Of a stretch of DNA of 64,000 nt, positions 20,641 through 33,999 are shown in pieces. The stretch lies in contig CM032446.1 of assembly GCA_019049505.1 (NCBI GenBank), forward strand, positions 187,475,157-187,539,156. Reading direction: 5' to 3'. How positions within the stretch are numbered: position 1 is the first letter of the stretch; each line of letters starts with the position of its first letter. Origin of the DNA: Pachyrhynchus sulphureomaculatus (lineage: Eukaryota > Arthropoda > Insecta > Coleoptera > Curculionidae). The notes under the pieces were generated by a model. It saw only the letters and a program-made list of their open reading frames with translations, was not told where the DNA came from and ran no database searches. The position numbers and the translations under genes are program-made.

Positions 20641-23008
20641 GCTACGTGTATTCCTAGCCTGGCCCGCTCTGGAAGGAATTTAGCGGGCTACATTCATCGA
20701 ACACTTCTCGTGAAAATACTTGTAGAATAGACTCAAATCGCCAACCGTTCGTCAATGTTCCAAGGAATCGAGGTTGCTAGTGAGTTCTGTATCTCCAATC
20801 AAGCTCTCTTCTGAATAGAATCCAATAAATCTAGTGTAGATTTGGGAGCAGAGCCCCAAACAATTTGAGCTTTGTACAGAATTAACAGTTGTTTCGAGAG
20901 TAGTTCGAAACAATATTCGCAGCTTTTGAGATACTATCTTCGCTATGCATGTAACAAGTTCATGCCAAGACATATTTGCTCCTAAATTAACGCTCAGCAA
21001 ATTGAGTGACGATGCTAGAGGAATGGTGTGTCCCGACATACCTATGTCGGATTCAGCAACGCTGACTTTTTTAGAAAGAACTGCTGCCTGAATTTTTGTA
21101 GCGTTAAAATATACTCGGTTACTGTCATCTCAACATAGAATTTCTTCCAGGTCTTTGTTAAGTTGAACGACTTTCTGCTGTCTGCGGATATTTGCATGAG
21201 TAGCCGATGGTCCAGCGTTCAAAGTGACTGAAGAAATAGGTGTACTGTTATCTGCAAAGCTTTAAATTGGATTCCTGGTCCTTTCCAGCAACAACGTTAA
21301 TGTAAATGAAAAAGAGAGTAGTAGACAGTATGGAGACTTGGGTACACCGGCGTTTCTAGTGAATGTTGTAACGTTCATTTTTTCCTAGATTTTAAGATCA
21401 TGTTACGTTACTGTTTTTCTCCCTATAATTTATATTTTTCTCCATCTTTATACTTATTGTAGTGTTTACTAACTTTTAAGCAGTGTAGTTCACCCGAATT
21501 TTTGAGCCGTTTATATTACAGTGTGCATTGCGGGTTGTCCGCTGGATTTATTTGATTCGTTTCTAATGCGTCGATTGGCTAGATTTTGTATCCGGGAAAT
21601 AGCCATCTTGAAGACGTGATTTATACGGAAGGAAGAAAGATATTTAAGGGTCTGGATGTCATGGATCTAGGTCTTTTTCCCAGCCGAGATGAAGTAGGGC
21701 AGATATTTTGTGAAGCCAGATTAAAGGTTTTTTTTTTTAGAAAGCCGCCCAGTAGGCTTTCTTTATCATGTTGCCGTACTGATATATTAGTGATGTAGTA
21801 GTGTGAAAACGGTTTTAGTGTTCAATTCAAGGCCTTTTTCCTTGAAACATCCTGTTTATTCCCAGACCTTTAGGGGCCAAGAAAAGTTTAGTAGACCAAA
21901 GGGAACTGAGGTAACCAAGGGGAAACATCAGTGTTATGAATATCCCACCAGGACAGGCCCAAAAACTCATAAAAAAAATCGTAAGTCAGTATATCAATTC
22001 GTAGACCTAGCTTCCCGTTGACAAGTGCGTTTTACATCGTATCGAACTTGTGAAGTGAACCTCACGAACCTTGAATATCGTGGGTAGCAAAGTTTTAATT
22101 AAAAATCCTGATTTAAGGACTCTATTTAGTAATACCACCTATTAGACTAAGGGTTTTTTTTTTGTAATAAGCGTAATAGCAGAGTAGAAAAGTTAGAACT
22201 TTTAGTTTAGTCATTAATAAACCTTTTTTCTTGTTTAAGGCTAGTGTTTCACTGTACCACCTGTTTTACTTTTCAGGATAAAACGGTTGTATCATATCAA
22301 AATTATCCTTAACAACTACATAACCCTTCTGTGTTTTTTTATTTTCTTAGCTGAAGTTAGATCCTTTTATTTCAAAATGAATGGTGCCCAAAATCCGTAC
22401 AACCAAAAATTTTGAACAACTATAGAGACTATTTTCAAAAGACGTACAAAAAGTATCTCGTACCCATATTACTCTACTGTAGCTGAGCTAGTGTATGTTT
22501 AATTTCTTTAGTTATTTTAATATTAATATCCACTCAATCTATTCTCAGAAAATATAAAAGAAAGAAAAGGCAGGGGCTACAAGGTGTTAGAAAGAAATCC
22601 GTCGAATGTCACTCGTAAAGAAAGCTCTTTGAGGAAACACGAGAGCCATAAACAAAACTTTTCAGACATACTATAAAAGCGTAGCTTAGCTAACAATCCG
22701 TCATACCAAACCCTGCCGAATGCCTTGGATATATCAAGTGCAACCGCTCGGGCGGCACATCCAGAGGGCGGCAAAGACAGATATCTCGTCGTGCTTTATA
22801 CAAATTAGAGTTACAGAAACTAGGTTGGAGATACGGGTGGCCACAGAAAATTTCTAGGGGGCGGCATAGTTCAGGTTAGTTGCGTTGTTTCAAACGTGTT
22901 AGATAAGTTAGAAGATCTCCTGTTGATCTCTGCTTACGAAAGCCATATTGATGGGCGCTAATAATATTAAATCATTCTAGATGATGCCGATTGATAGCCT
23001 TTTCCCTA
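20640..23008 (-). pseudogene. second I/Jockey-group LINE copy, inverted and interrupted
   Basis: Minus-strand sequence matches the LINE at 16368 in two blocks. Block 22573-23008 encodes HQYGFRKQRSTG and ALDISKAFGRVWYDGLLAKL. Block 20640-21372 encodes LASSLNLLSVNLGANMSWHE and the region after it. Between them, 21373-22572 is foreign to the LINE and interrupts it right after GFLSNT. Numerous stops. Unit 2 of the duplication retains only the 3' block (28134-28866). Confidence 0.75.
21373..22572 (+). other. 1.2-kb insertion of unknown identity in the LINE
   Basis: The LINE resumes on either side of this segment. The insert has plus-strand frames (71-72 codons from 21586 and 21803) with no recognised motif. 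From 22370 it reads MNGAQNPYNQ, which could be the beginning of a LINE ORF1, but I cannot support that. I see no clear terminal repeats. The first ~1.07 kb (to 22440) is retained in unit 2 (28867-29903); the rest falls in the 1.14 kb missing there. Confidence 0.4.
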
Positions 23009-23430
23009 AGTTTCCCCCTGAGGGGCTAGAGGAATCTCACGATTCTCCTAGTACGGCCGTGACGATCCCGAGGTACCTGAGTCATGTTGTGATGTCTTGT
23101 GCTATCCATATATGTTTGTCCTTGTTTTTTTTTGTAACAAAAAAACGCAATCTTAAGATGTTTGCCGTGCCGAGAAGATGTATGGCTCAGCGTTTATGAA
23201 TCGAGAACGGTCCCCCGGATACCAGGCGCTCTCTGGGTGTAAGTAGCCTTGCTGCAGCATCCACGCTCTGCTGTAGTTGACTGTTATTTCCTAGGATTCT
23301 CGTGGGAACATAATGATAAAAAATAATAATCCTAATATTAATAATACCCAAAATTTTCCGCGGGCACAAGCGGCCCAGAACAGAGTCTAAATCTCCTACA
23401 CCAGTATATGATGATTTTTTAATATAAATT
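23009..23430. other. unassigned sequence
   Basis: Between the interrupted LINE and the Jockey-like ORF1. No protein motif recognised in any frame. It is missing from unit 2. Confidence 0.5.
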
Positions 23431-23536
23431 TCGTATACAGATTGCCACCAAGAAGAGACTCAGACAAGCCCTCATCCACGTTCATTCTGACTTTTAAACT
23501 TCACCAGCTACCCAATAAAATATATGCAGGGTGTAA

Positions 23537-24043
23537 GTGCGCCCCTATTTCCCCAACCCAATGCGCTGCTACAATTGTCAAAAATTCGAACACACGGAAA
23601 GTAAATGTGCACCTGAACCTGTGTGTCCCTCTTGTGGGCACTATAACCATTCGGATAGCCCTTGCTCAAAACCTCGAATTTGTAGTAATTGTAATCGTGA
23701 TCATTCCCCCAGATATAAGGGATGTCCCCAATTTAAACAGGAGTTCGACATTCAGAAAAACCGTACTTTGGATAAACTGTCCTATTTTGACGGAAAACGA
23801 AAGTTCTTTTCTCAAAACCCAACATTTTACAACTCTTATAGCACAGTCGCTAAGGGTACCAAACCAACCATGGTATCAGAATCTACACAATGTGATCTCT
23901 CGATCACTCTACCTCAATCCACATCCTATGCCACTCAACACTCATTCAAACCCATATTCCAATCTCCTACTAAAACCCTTCCTCCCCTAAACCCCCCTTC
24001 CATTTCCTCCAAAATCTTCTCCCTTCGAATTTTACCCAAATAA
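23537..24043 (+). CDS. Jockey-type ORF1 (gag-like) with three zinc knuckles
   Basis: A 168-residue frame begins at MRPYFPNPMRCYNCQKFEH. Three CCHC-like knuckles lie at residues ~9-23 (CYNCQKFEHTESKC), ~28-41 (CPSCGHYNHSDSPC) and ~47-61 (CSNCNRDHSPRYKGC). Jockey-group ORF1 proteins bind the element's own RNA through such knuckles. Downstream the protein becomes Ser/Thr/Pro-rich, as usual. The N-terminal RNA-recognition part is missing or out of frame upstream (23442-23530). Confidence 0.75.
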   Translation: MRPYFPNPMRCYNCQKFEHTESKCAPEPVCPSCGHYNHSDSPCSKPRICSNCNRDHSPRYKGCPQFKQEFDIQKNRTLDKLSYFDGKRKFFSQNPTFYNSYSTVAKGTKPTMVSESTQCDLSITLPQSTSYATQHSFKPIFQSPTKTLPPLNPPSISSKIFSLRILPK

Positions 24044-24483
24044 AACCTCCCTCTGACCCTCTCTCAAAAAAAACCACAAAACCAGACCCCTCAACTAAAT
24101 CTTCACAACAAACCCCAAATTCATCAAAACAAATAACATCTAAGTCATCCTTAAATCGTACTAGCACCTTACCCAGCATACCCTCCCAAAAGGACGCAAA
24201 CAAAAATAAAAGCAACCGCTCTACAAAATCTTTATCTAACGAATCCATATTAAAATTATCTTCTTTTGATAATTCCACGGAGCTAGATCCGATTACCCCT
24301 CAGTCCAAAACTACCAAGAAAAAGTAATTTCATCCCTTCTTCAAAATTCAATCCCATAATACAATGGAACCTGAATGGTTTTTCGTCAAGACTTGAGGAT
24401 CTCTCTCTGCTAATCAACTCCTACAGACCGTCTATTGTAGCTCTACAAGAGACTAATTTCAAGAACACCTTTATTAAACTAAA

Positions 24484-24548
24484 AAATCGGGTATGACAGA
24501 CAGACAGACACCGAAGTCATTTTATAAGTGTTCCGTACGGAACACTAA
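24484..24548 (+). repeat. 65-bp GTTCCGTA end fragment inside the Jockey endonuclease
   Basis: TCGGGTATGACAGACAGACAG through GTGTTCCGTACGGAACACTAAAAA is the hairpin end of the GTTCCGTA element. Removing it restores the endonuclease reading (FIKLKN followed by YYTVYTNRQ). CTAAAAA flanks both sides, consistent with a short target duplication or microhomology. The same insertion is present in unit 2 (30824-30888), so it predates the duplication. Confidence 0.8.
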
Positions 24549-25030
24549 AAATTACTATACTGTTTACACCAACAGACAAGATCAGTTGAGAGCATCTGGA
24601 GGTGTAGCCATTTACATCCACAAGTCACTCGACTATGATCCTATTCCTCTTCAGTCTTCTCTTGAAGCAGTGGCAATCAAAATTACCTTGGGAATCCCCA
24701 TAACTATATGTAGCCTTTATCTTCCTCCTTCGGAGAAGGTTTCCCAAACCATGCTATCATCTTTAATATCCCAACTACAATCTCTCATCCTAATACTTGG
24801 CAACTTCAACTCCCATAACCCTTCATAGGGCTCATCAACTACTAACTCCAGGGGAAGAATAATAGAACAAATAGTCATTGACAATCATCTTTCCATATTG
24901 AATCAACCAGTCCCTACTTTCATAACTTCTTCATCTGGGTCGGTTACTGACATAGACCTATCAATATGCACTCACGACATCTCCCCCAACTTTGATTGGG
25001 ACATTTCCCCAGATACCCACGGAAGCCCAA

Positions 25031-25552
25031 TTGTGACATCAGTGACTTCTGGAAAGATTTTAAGCGATAACGATGACGAGGACGAGCTTGGAGAATGAGA
25101 TAATATTGATGTTCCATCCATTTCAGAAATTACTAGGAAAATAACTCAAACTCGCAATTTTTTGGAATCTCGTGAAGTTCGTGAACATATATCGATTAGT
25201 TTTTGTGACCTTGACAATTATATAAACACCATTTTTTTTTCAAGTAAAATTGTACAAACGAAAATTACTGGATTTATTGTATAAACTACGTATTTTAATG
25301 TTTTTGTTTATACTCGTATATATACTAACATACATAATAATAACTTTAATGTGACTTGTTTTATTTTCCTTTGAACGTTTTCTTTTAATAATTATTATTA
25401 TTCATTTTTCTAAGCATTAGCGCTTAACCTAAATAAAAAAGTAGTAAAAAATAATATTAGATTTTGTTTACTGTTTGTAACGAACTTCGGATATAGTGAA
25501 CCATTTTTAGTGATTTTTTGGAGTTCGTTATAAAGGGACTTCACAGTAGTTT
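25031..25552 (+). mobile_element. pogo/Tigger-type transposon 3' relic
   Basis: The frame ends with an acidic ILSDNDDEDELGE, then, after a stop, VPSISEITRKITQTRNFLE and REHISISFCDLDNYI, resembling the C-terminal tail of pogo/Tigger transposases. The segment ends in TTCGTTATAAAGGGACTTCACAGTA, which reads as a pogo-like terminal repeat reverse-complemented. No catalytic domain remains. Confidence 0.5.
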
Positions 25553-25766
25553 CAAAAATGTAGAGAGTTAAATTTTATTTTATTTAAAACATACCTAAAA
25601 TGAAACATTATTACTAAAAACTGCAGTAAGTCTGGACAGAAAAGGGTGAAATGGGAAGAACAAGATCGATATTCATCAGTTTAGACAAATATTTTATTTC
25701 ATGATACACTTTTAGTCTTACAAGCGATATACCACTTATAACATTAATTAAACCATATTAAAAAAA
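25553..25766. other. unassigned sequence
   Basis: AT-rich spacer between the pogo relic and the GTTCCGTA element; nothing recognised. Confidence 0.5.
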
Positions 25767-26951
<1,185 letters not shown>

Positions 26952-27347
26952 CTTAAAATAAAAGATCGCTTGAGTCTTAGTCGGGTTGATGTGAATATCC
27001 CGATGATTCTGGATGAGGCTTTTCAGCGCAACTACCGTTATGGCTCTTTTCAGTGTTTTGTGAACATATCGTTTATTTAGATTTAGACATTATCTATGCC
27101 ATGTTGGTATTACATAAAATTATGTTGGTCACTCTAATTATTACGTCAATATTGTGTGTTTCGGTTTTGAAGTTAATTCCGCTTAGAAATCATCATTTGT
27201 TTTTATTTGATCCTGATTTTTTGTTTTTAGCAGCCATCTTGTTTTTTCAAAAAAGCCATGTTGCATTTGCAAGTTTACGTTTCAACGAAGAAATTGATAC
27301 CCTTGATTTTTTTTTCGCTAATTCCATTTTTGGGTATTGCGGTGGTT

Positions 27348-27349
<2 letters not shown>

Positions 27350-27422
<73 letters not shown>
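27350..27422. repeat. (TA)n microsatellite (unit 2)
   Basis: Counterpart of 19859-19932 with nearly the same length. Confidence 0.95.
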
Positions 27423-27423
<1 letters not shown>

Positions 27424-27425
<2 letters not shown>

Positions 27426-27490
27426 CAAATACTTTTTTGGCAATCGACGTGCGTTTCGCTAACCATGTTAGCTTTTGATAGGATTCACAT
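27424..27490 (-). ncRNA. decayed hammerhead-type Penelope end (unit 2)
   Basis: Duplicate of 19933-20000 with the same mutated core (CTATCAA on the minus strand). Confidence 0.5.
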
Positions 27491-28133
27491 GCTAGATATT
27501 CGCTCCTACCAAATTTGACCTTGACTTGGAATATAACACAACAAATTAAACAAAAATTTTTAAGCGCTTTCTTAATTAAGAGACACACCATTTACTGTAA
27601 ATAAAAGAGCATGCGGAAGATGTTTATAGCAACCAGAATTTAGTGAGATGAGCATTAGCCATCAAAATAAATAGTTAATCCCGCAAAATTCGTATTGCTA
27701 AAGATTTCTGTCCTTTTTATTTACAGTATTGTAAAATCGTGGCCCACTTTAATTACAAATGCTAATAGCAATCAGAATCTGAATTAGTTTTCTGTATTGT
27801 TAATACCACCAAATGCTGATTAGTTGTTCTTGGCCCTGTTTATTTAGAGTGTTGTATAATAGTGTATCCCGTAATTACAAACGGGAATATTCTTTGTTTT
27901 TATGGGCATAGCACACATGCGGCAGGGAAATCCCTAAAAAGCTACAGGAGCGACACGTGCGGAAAAAGCGATTCACATTGGTCTTGAATCGCTGTAAATT
28001 ATACTCGGTGGAAAACAGTCCTGGGCAAATTATCTCAAAGGGATGAGGATCTACATTTAAAAGACTGTTTGAAAAAGGTTGTACAAGGAGTGACGAGCTA
28101 AACTTAATATGGAGGTGAAGTATTAGCGCTACG

Positions 28134-28866
28134 TGTATTCCTAGCCTGGCCCGCTCTGGAAGGAATTTAGCGGGCTACATTCATCGAACACTTCTCGTGA
28201 AAATACTTGTAGAATAGACTCAAATCGCCAACCGTTCGTCAATGTTCCAAGGAATCGAGGTTGCTAGTGAGTTCTGTATCTCCAATCAAGCTCTCTTCTG
28301 AATAGAATCCAATAAATCTAGTGTAGATTTGGGAGCAGAGCCCCAAACAATTTGAGCTTTGTACAGAATTAACAGTTGTTTCGAGAGTAGTTCGAAACAA
28401 TATTCGCAGCTTTTGAGATACTATCTTCGCTATGCATGTAACAAGTTCATGCCAAGACATATTTGCTCCTAAATTAACGCTCAGCAAATTGAGTGACGAT
28501 GCTAGAGGAATGGTGTGTCCCGACATACCTATGTCGGATTCAGCAACGCTGACTTTTTTAGAAAGAACTGCTGCCTGAATTTTTGTAGCGTTAAAATATA
28601 CTCGGTTACTGTCATCTCAACATAGAATTTCTTCCAGGTCTTTGTTAAGTTGAACGACTTTCTGCTGTCTGCGGATATTTGCATGAGTAGCCGATGGTCC
28701 AGCGTTCAAAGTGACTGAAGAAATAGGTGTACTGTTATCTGCAAAGCTTTAAATTGGATTCCTGGTCCTTTCCAGCAACAACGTTAATGTAAATGAAAAA
28801 GAGAGTAGTAGACAGTATGGAGACTTGGGTACACCGGCGTTTCTAGTGAATGTTGTAACGTTCATT
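28134..28866 (-). pseudogene. LINE 3' block (unit 2)
   Basis: Duplicate of the 20640-21372 block, including LASSLNLLSVNLGANMSWHE. The 5' block of this LINE copy is not present in unit 2. Confidence 0.75.
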
Positions 28867-29892
28867 TTTTCCTAGATTTTAAGATCATGTTACGTTACTG
28901 TTTTTCTCCCTATAATTTATATTTTTCTCCATCTTTATACTTATTGTAGTGTTTACTAACTTTTAAGCAGTGTAGTTCACCCGAATTTTTGAGCCGTTTA
29001 TATTACAGTGTGCATTGCGGGTTGTCCGCTGGATTTATTTGATTCGTTTCTAATGCGTCGATTGGCTAGATTTTGTATCCGGGAAATAGCCATCTTGAAG
29101 ACGTGATTTATACGGAAGGAAGAAAGATATTTAAGGGTCTGGATGTCATGGATCTAGGTCTTTTTCCCAGCCGAGATGAAGTAGGGCAGATATTTTGTGA
29201 AGCCAGATTAAAGGTTTTTTTTTAGAAAGCCGCCCAGTAGGCTTTCTTTATCATGTTGCCGTACTGATATATTAGTGATGTAGTAGTGTGAAAACGGTTT
29301 TAGTGTTCAATTCAAGGCCTTTTTCCTTGAAACATCCTGTTTATTCCCAGACCTTTAGGGGCCAAGAAAAGTTTAGTAGACCAAAGGGAACTGAGGTAAC
29401 CAAGGGGAAACATCAGTGTTATGAATATCCCACCAGGACAGGCCCAAAAACTCATAAAAAAATCGTAAGTCAGTATATCAATTCGTAGACCTAGCTTCCC
29501 GTTGACAAGTGCGTTTTACATCGTATCGAACTTGTGAAGTGAACCTCACGAACCTTGAATATCGTGGGTAGCAAAGTTTTAATTAAAAATCCTGATTTAA
29601 GGACTCTATTTAGTAATACCACCTATTAGACTAAGGGTTTTTTTGTAATAAGCGTAATAGCAGAGTAGAAAAGTTAGAACTTTTAGTTTAGTCATTAATA
29701 AACCTTTTTTCTTGTTTAAGGCTAGTGTTTCACTGTACCACCTGTTTTACTTTTCAGGATAAAACGGTTGTATCATATCAAAATTATCCTTAACAACTAC
29801 ATAACCCTTCTGTGTTTTTTTATTTTCTTAGCTGAAGTTAGATCCTTTTATTTCAAAATGAATGGTGCCCAAAATCCGTACAACCAAAAATT

Positions 29893-30381
29893 TTGAACAA
29901 CTATAGAGACTATTTTCAAAAATTCGAACACACGGAAAGTAAATGTGCACCTGAACCTGTGTGTCCCTCTTGTGGGCACTATAACCATTCGGATAGCCCT
30001 TGCTCAAAACCTCGAATTTGTAGTAATTGTAATCGTGATCATTCCCCCAGATATAAGGGATGTCCCCAATTTAAACAGGAGTTCGACATTCAGAAAAACC
30101 GTACTTTGGATAAACTGTCCTATTTTGACGGAAAACGAAAGTTCTTTTCTCAAAACCCAACATTTTACAACTCTTATAGCACAGTCGCTAAGGGTACCAA
30201 ACCAACCATGGTATCAGAATCTACACAATGTGATCTCTCGATCACTCTACCTCAATCCACATCCTATGCCACTCAACACTCATTCAAACCCATATTCCAA
30301 TCTCCTACTAAAACCCTTCCTCCCCTAAACCCCCCTTCCATTTCCTCCAAAATCTTCTCCCTTCGAATTTTACCCAAATAA
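29893..30381 (+). pseudogene. Jockey-type ORF1 fused to deletion breakpoint (unit 2)
   Basis: The deletion joins MNNYRDYFQKFEHTESKC..., so the first zinc knuckle has lost its first Cys pair; knuckles 2 and 3 (CPSCGHYNHSDSPC and CSNCNRDH) are kept. The remainder matches unit 1 apart from homopolymer lengths. The open frame is a by-product of the deletion. Confidence 0.7.
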
Positions 30382-30702
30382 AACCTCCCTCTGACCCTCT
30401 CTCAAAAAAAAAAACACAAAACCAGACCCCTCAACTAAATCTTCACAACAAACCCCAAATTCATCAAAACAAATAACATCTAAGTCATCCTTAAATCGTA
30501 CTAGCACCTTACCCAGCATACCCTCCCAAAAGGACGCAAACAAAAATAAAAGCAACCGCTCTACAAAATCTTTATCTAACGAATCCATATTAAAATTATC
30601 TTCTTTTGATAATTCCACGGAGCTAGATCCGATTACCCCTCAGTCCAAAACTACCAAGAAAAAGTAATTTCATCCCTTCTTCAAAATTCAATCCCATAAT
30701 AC

Positions 30703-31370
30703 AATGGAACCTGAATGGTTTTTCGTCAAGACTTGAGGATCTCTCTCTGCTAATCAACTCCTACAGACCGTCTATTGTAGCTCTACAAGAGACTAATTTC
30801 AAGAACACCTTTATTAAACTAAAAAATCGGGTATGACAGACAGACAGACACCGAAGTCATTTTATAAGTGTTCCGTACGGAACACTAAAAATTACTATAC
30901 TGTTTACACCAACAGACAAGATCAGTTGAGAGCATCTGGAGGTGTAGCCATTTACATCCACAAGTCACTCGACTATGATCCTATTCCTCTTCAGTCTTCT
31001 CTTGAAGCAGTGGCAATCAAAATTACCTTGGGAATCCCCATAACTATATGTAGCCTTTATCTTCCTCCTTCGGAGAAGGTTTCCCAAACCATGCTATCAT
31101 CTTTAATATCCCAACTACAATCTCTCATCCTAATACTTGGCAACTTCAACTCCCATAACCCTTCATAGGGCTCATCAACTACTAACTCCAGGGGAAGAAT
31201 AATAGAACAAATAGTCATTGACAATCATCTTTCCATATTGAATCAACCAGTCCCTACTTTCATAACTTTTTCATCTGGGTCGGTTACTGACATAGACCTA
31301 TCAATATGCACTCACGACATCTCCCCCAACTTTGATTGGGACATTTCCCCAGATACCCACGGAAGCCCAA
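30703..31370 (+). pseudogene. Jockey-type endonuclease fragment (unit 2)
   Basis: Duplicate of the ORF2 endonuclease region in unit 1, with the same 65-bp insertion and the same premature end. One residue differs (FITF versus FITS in the PTFIT segment). Confidence 0.75.
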
Positions 31371-31892
31371 TTGTGACATCAGTGACTTCTGGAAAGATTT
31401 TAAGCGATAACGATGACGAGGACGAGCTTGGAGAATGAGATAATATTGATGTTCCATCCATTTCAGAAATTACTAGGAAAATAACTCAAACTCGCAATTT
31501 TTTGGAATCTCGTGAAGTTCGTGAACATATATCGATTAGTTTTTGTGACCTTGACAATTATATAAACACCATTTTTTTTTCAAGTAAAATTGTACAAACG
31601 AAAATTACTGGATTTATTGTATAAACTACGTATTTTAATGTTTTTGTTTATACTCGTATATATACTAACATACATAATAATAACTTTAATGTGACTTGTT
31701 TTATTTTCCTTTGAACGTTTTCTTTTAATAATTATTATTATTCATTTTTCTAAGCATTAGCGCTTAACCTAAATAAAAAAGTAGTAAAAAATAATATTAG
31801 ATTTTGTTTACTGTTTGTAACGAACTTCGGATATAGTGAACCATTTTTAGTGATTTTTTGGAGTTCGTTATAAAGGGACTTCACAGTAGTTT
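31371..31892 (+). mobile_element. pogo/Tigger relic (unit 2)
   Basis: Duplicate of 25031-25552. Confidence 0.45.
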
Positions 31893-32108
31893 CAAAAATG
31901 TAGAGAGTTAAATTTTATTTTATTTAAAACATACCTAAAATGAAACATTATTACTAAAAACTGCAGTAAGTCTGGACAGAAAAGGGTGAAATGGGAAGAA
32001 CAAGATCGATATTCATCAGTTTAGACAAATATTTTATTTCATGATACACTTTTAGTCTTACAAGCGATATACCACTTATAACATTAATTAAACCATATTA
32101 AAAAAAAA

Positions 32109-33305
<1,197 letters not shown>

Positions 33306-33387
33306 AAAAATGGAAAAATATTGTACTGTAAAAACTACAACTTTAAAAATATTTTAATTTTATTTTTAATTATCGAATATTAACCTT

Positions 33388-33494
33388 TTTCAGGCAACAT
33401 ACTGCAATAAATTTTAACTGTAGGATTATCTACAGCCGTTAAAATATCGCAAACTTCAGAATAAAGTTCTTTTTGTCAGTAATTTCTAATAAAT
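33388..33494 (-). pseudogene. decayed copy of the last-exon end of the 1197-aa gene
   Basis: The minus strand reads CDILTAVDNPTVKIYCSML, against FDILKAVDNPTVKIYCNML in the last exon at 35341. The match covers ~105 bp with one in-frame stop. Similarity fades toward ~33530. It lies ~1.9 kb beyond the gene's stop codon in the same orientation, so it is probably the remnant of a tandem gene copy or of a partial duplication. Confidence 0.85.
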
Positions 33495-33579
33495 AGACGT
33501 GCCAATGGATAATGTATCGATAAGTTTACATTAAAATTGCAATAAAGACTAATATAAATATACAATATAATAAAAATAA

Positions 33580-33581
<2 letters not shown>

Positions 33582-33668
<87 letters not shown>
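33582..33668. repeat. (TA)n microsatellite
   Basis: ~87 bp of TA repeat touching the left end of the Tc1 element; it appears to have replaced that element's outermost terminal bases. Confidence 0.95.
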
Positions 33669-33672
<4 letters not shown>

Positions 33673-33999
33673 CAGTTGTTATAAGAAAAGACTAACTGAT
33701 CTCAGTGCCTCTTTATTTATTTGGAAAAAACAACTTATTGAAATTAAATTAGTAAAGAGTCTTCTAAAAAAGTATGAATTACTTTTTGTCTTAAATATGC
33801 CTTACTTAATTAACAATAAATAATTAATTAAATCATATGCAATTTTAACGTCACAGCTTAAATGATGCAAAATAACAACAGGGGTCAAAACTTATCGCAT
33901 TTTGAAATTTACGAAGGCGGCGTTACTTTGATTTCTTAGTGCAATTGTTTTTTGTTTAGTTTGACATTTTTTCATTCAATAAAACGAAATTGTTTAATA

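Larger units (their letters stand above)
23430..25030 (+). mobile_element. Jockey-like LINE, 5' half (ORF1 and endonuclease)
   Basis: ORF1 with zinc knuckles (23537-24043) is followed by the start of ORF2: an apurinic-type endonuclease from ~24363 (WNLNGFSSRLEDL, ALQETNFK), then ASGGVAIYIHKS, CSLYLPPSEK and ILGNFNSHNPS. The sequence ends at ISPDTHGSPIV, where the usual SDHxPI motif should follow, and is replaced by a pogo-type relic. Both ORFs are interrupted. The RT half is missing. A 65-bp GTTCCGTA fragment is inserted in the endonuclease. Confidence 0.8.

Noticed and set aside
24000..24278. Minus-strand 102-codon acidic frame (and its duplicate at 30370)
   Set aside because: Antisense of the proline/serine-rich tail of the Jockey-type ORF1.
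33391..33500. Plus-strand acceptor-like TTTTTCAG before 33391 as an exon start
   Set aside because: The following sequence is the antisense of the decayed last-exon copy; the acceptor resemblance is coincidental.
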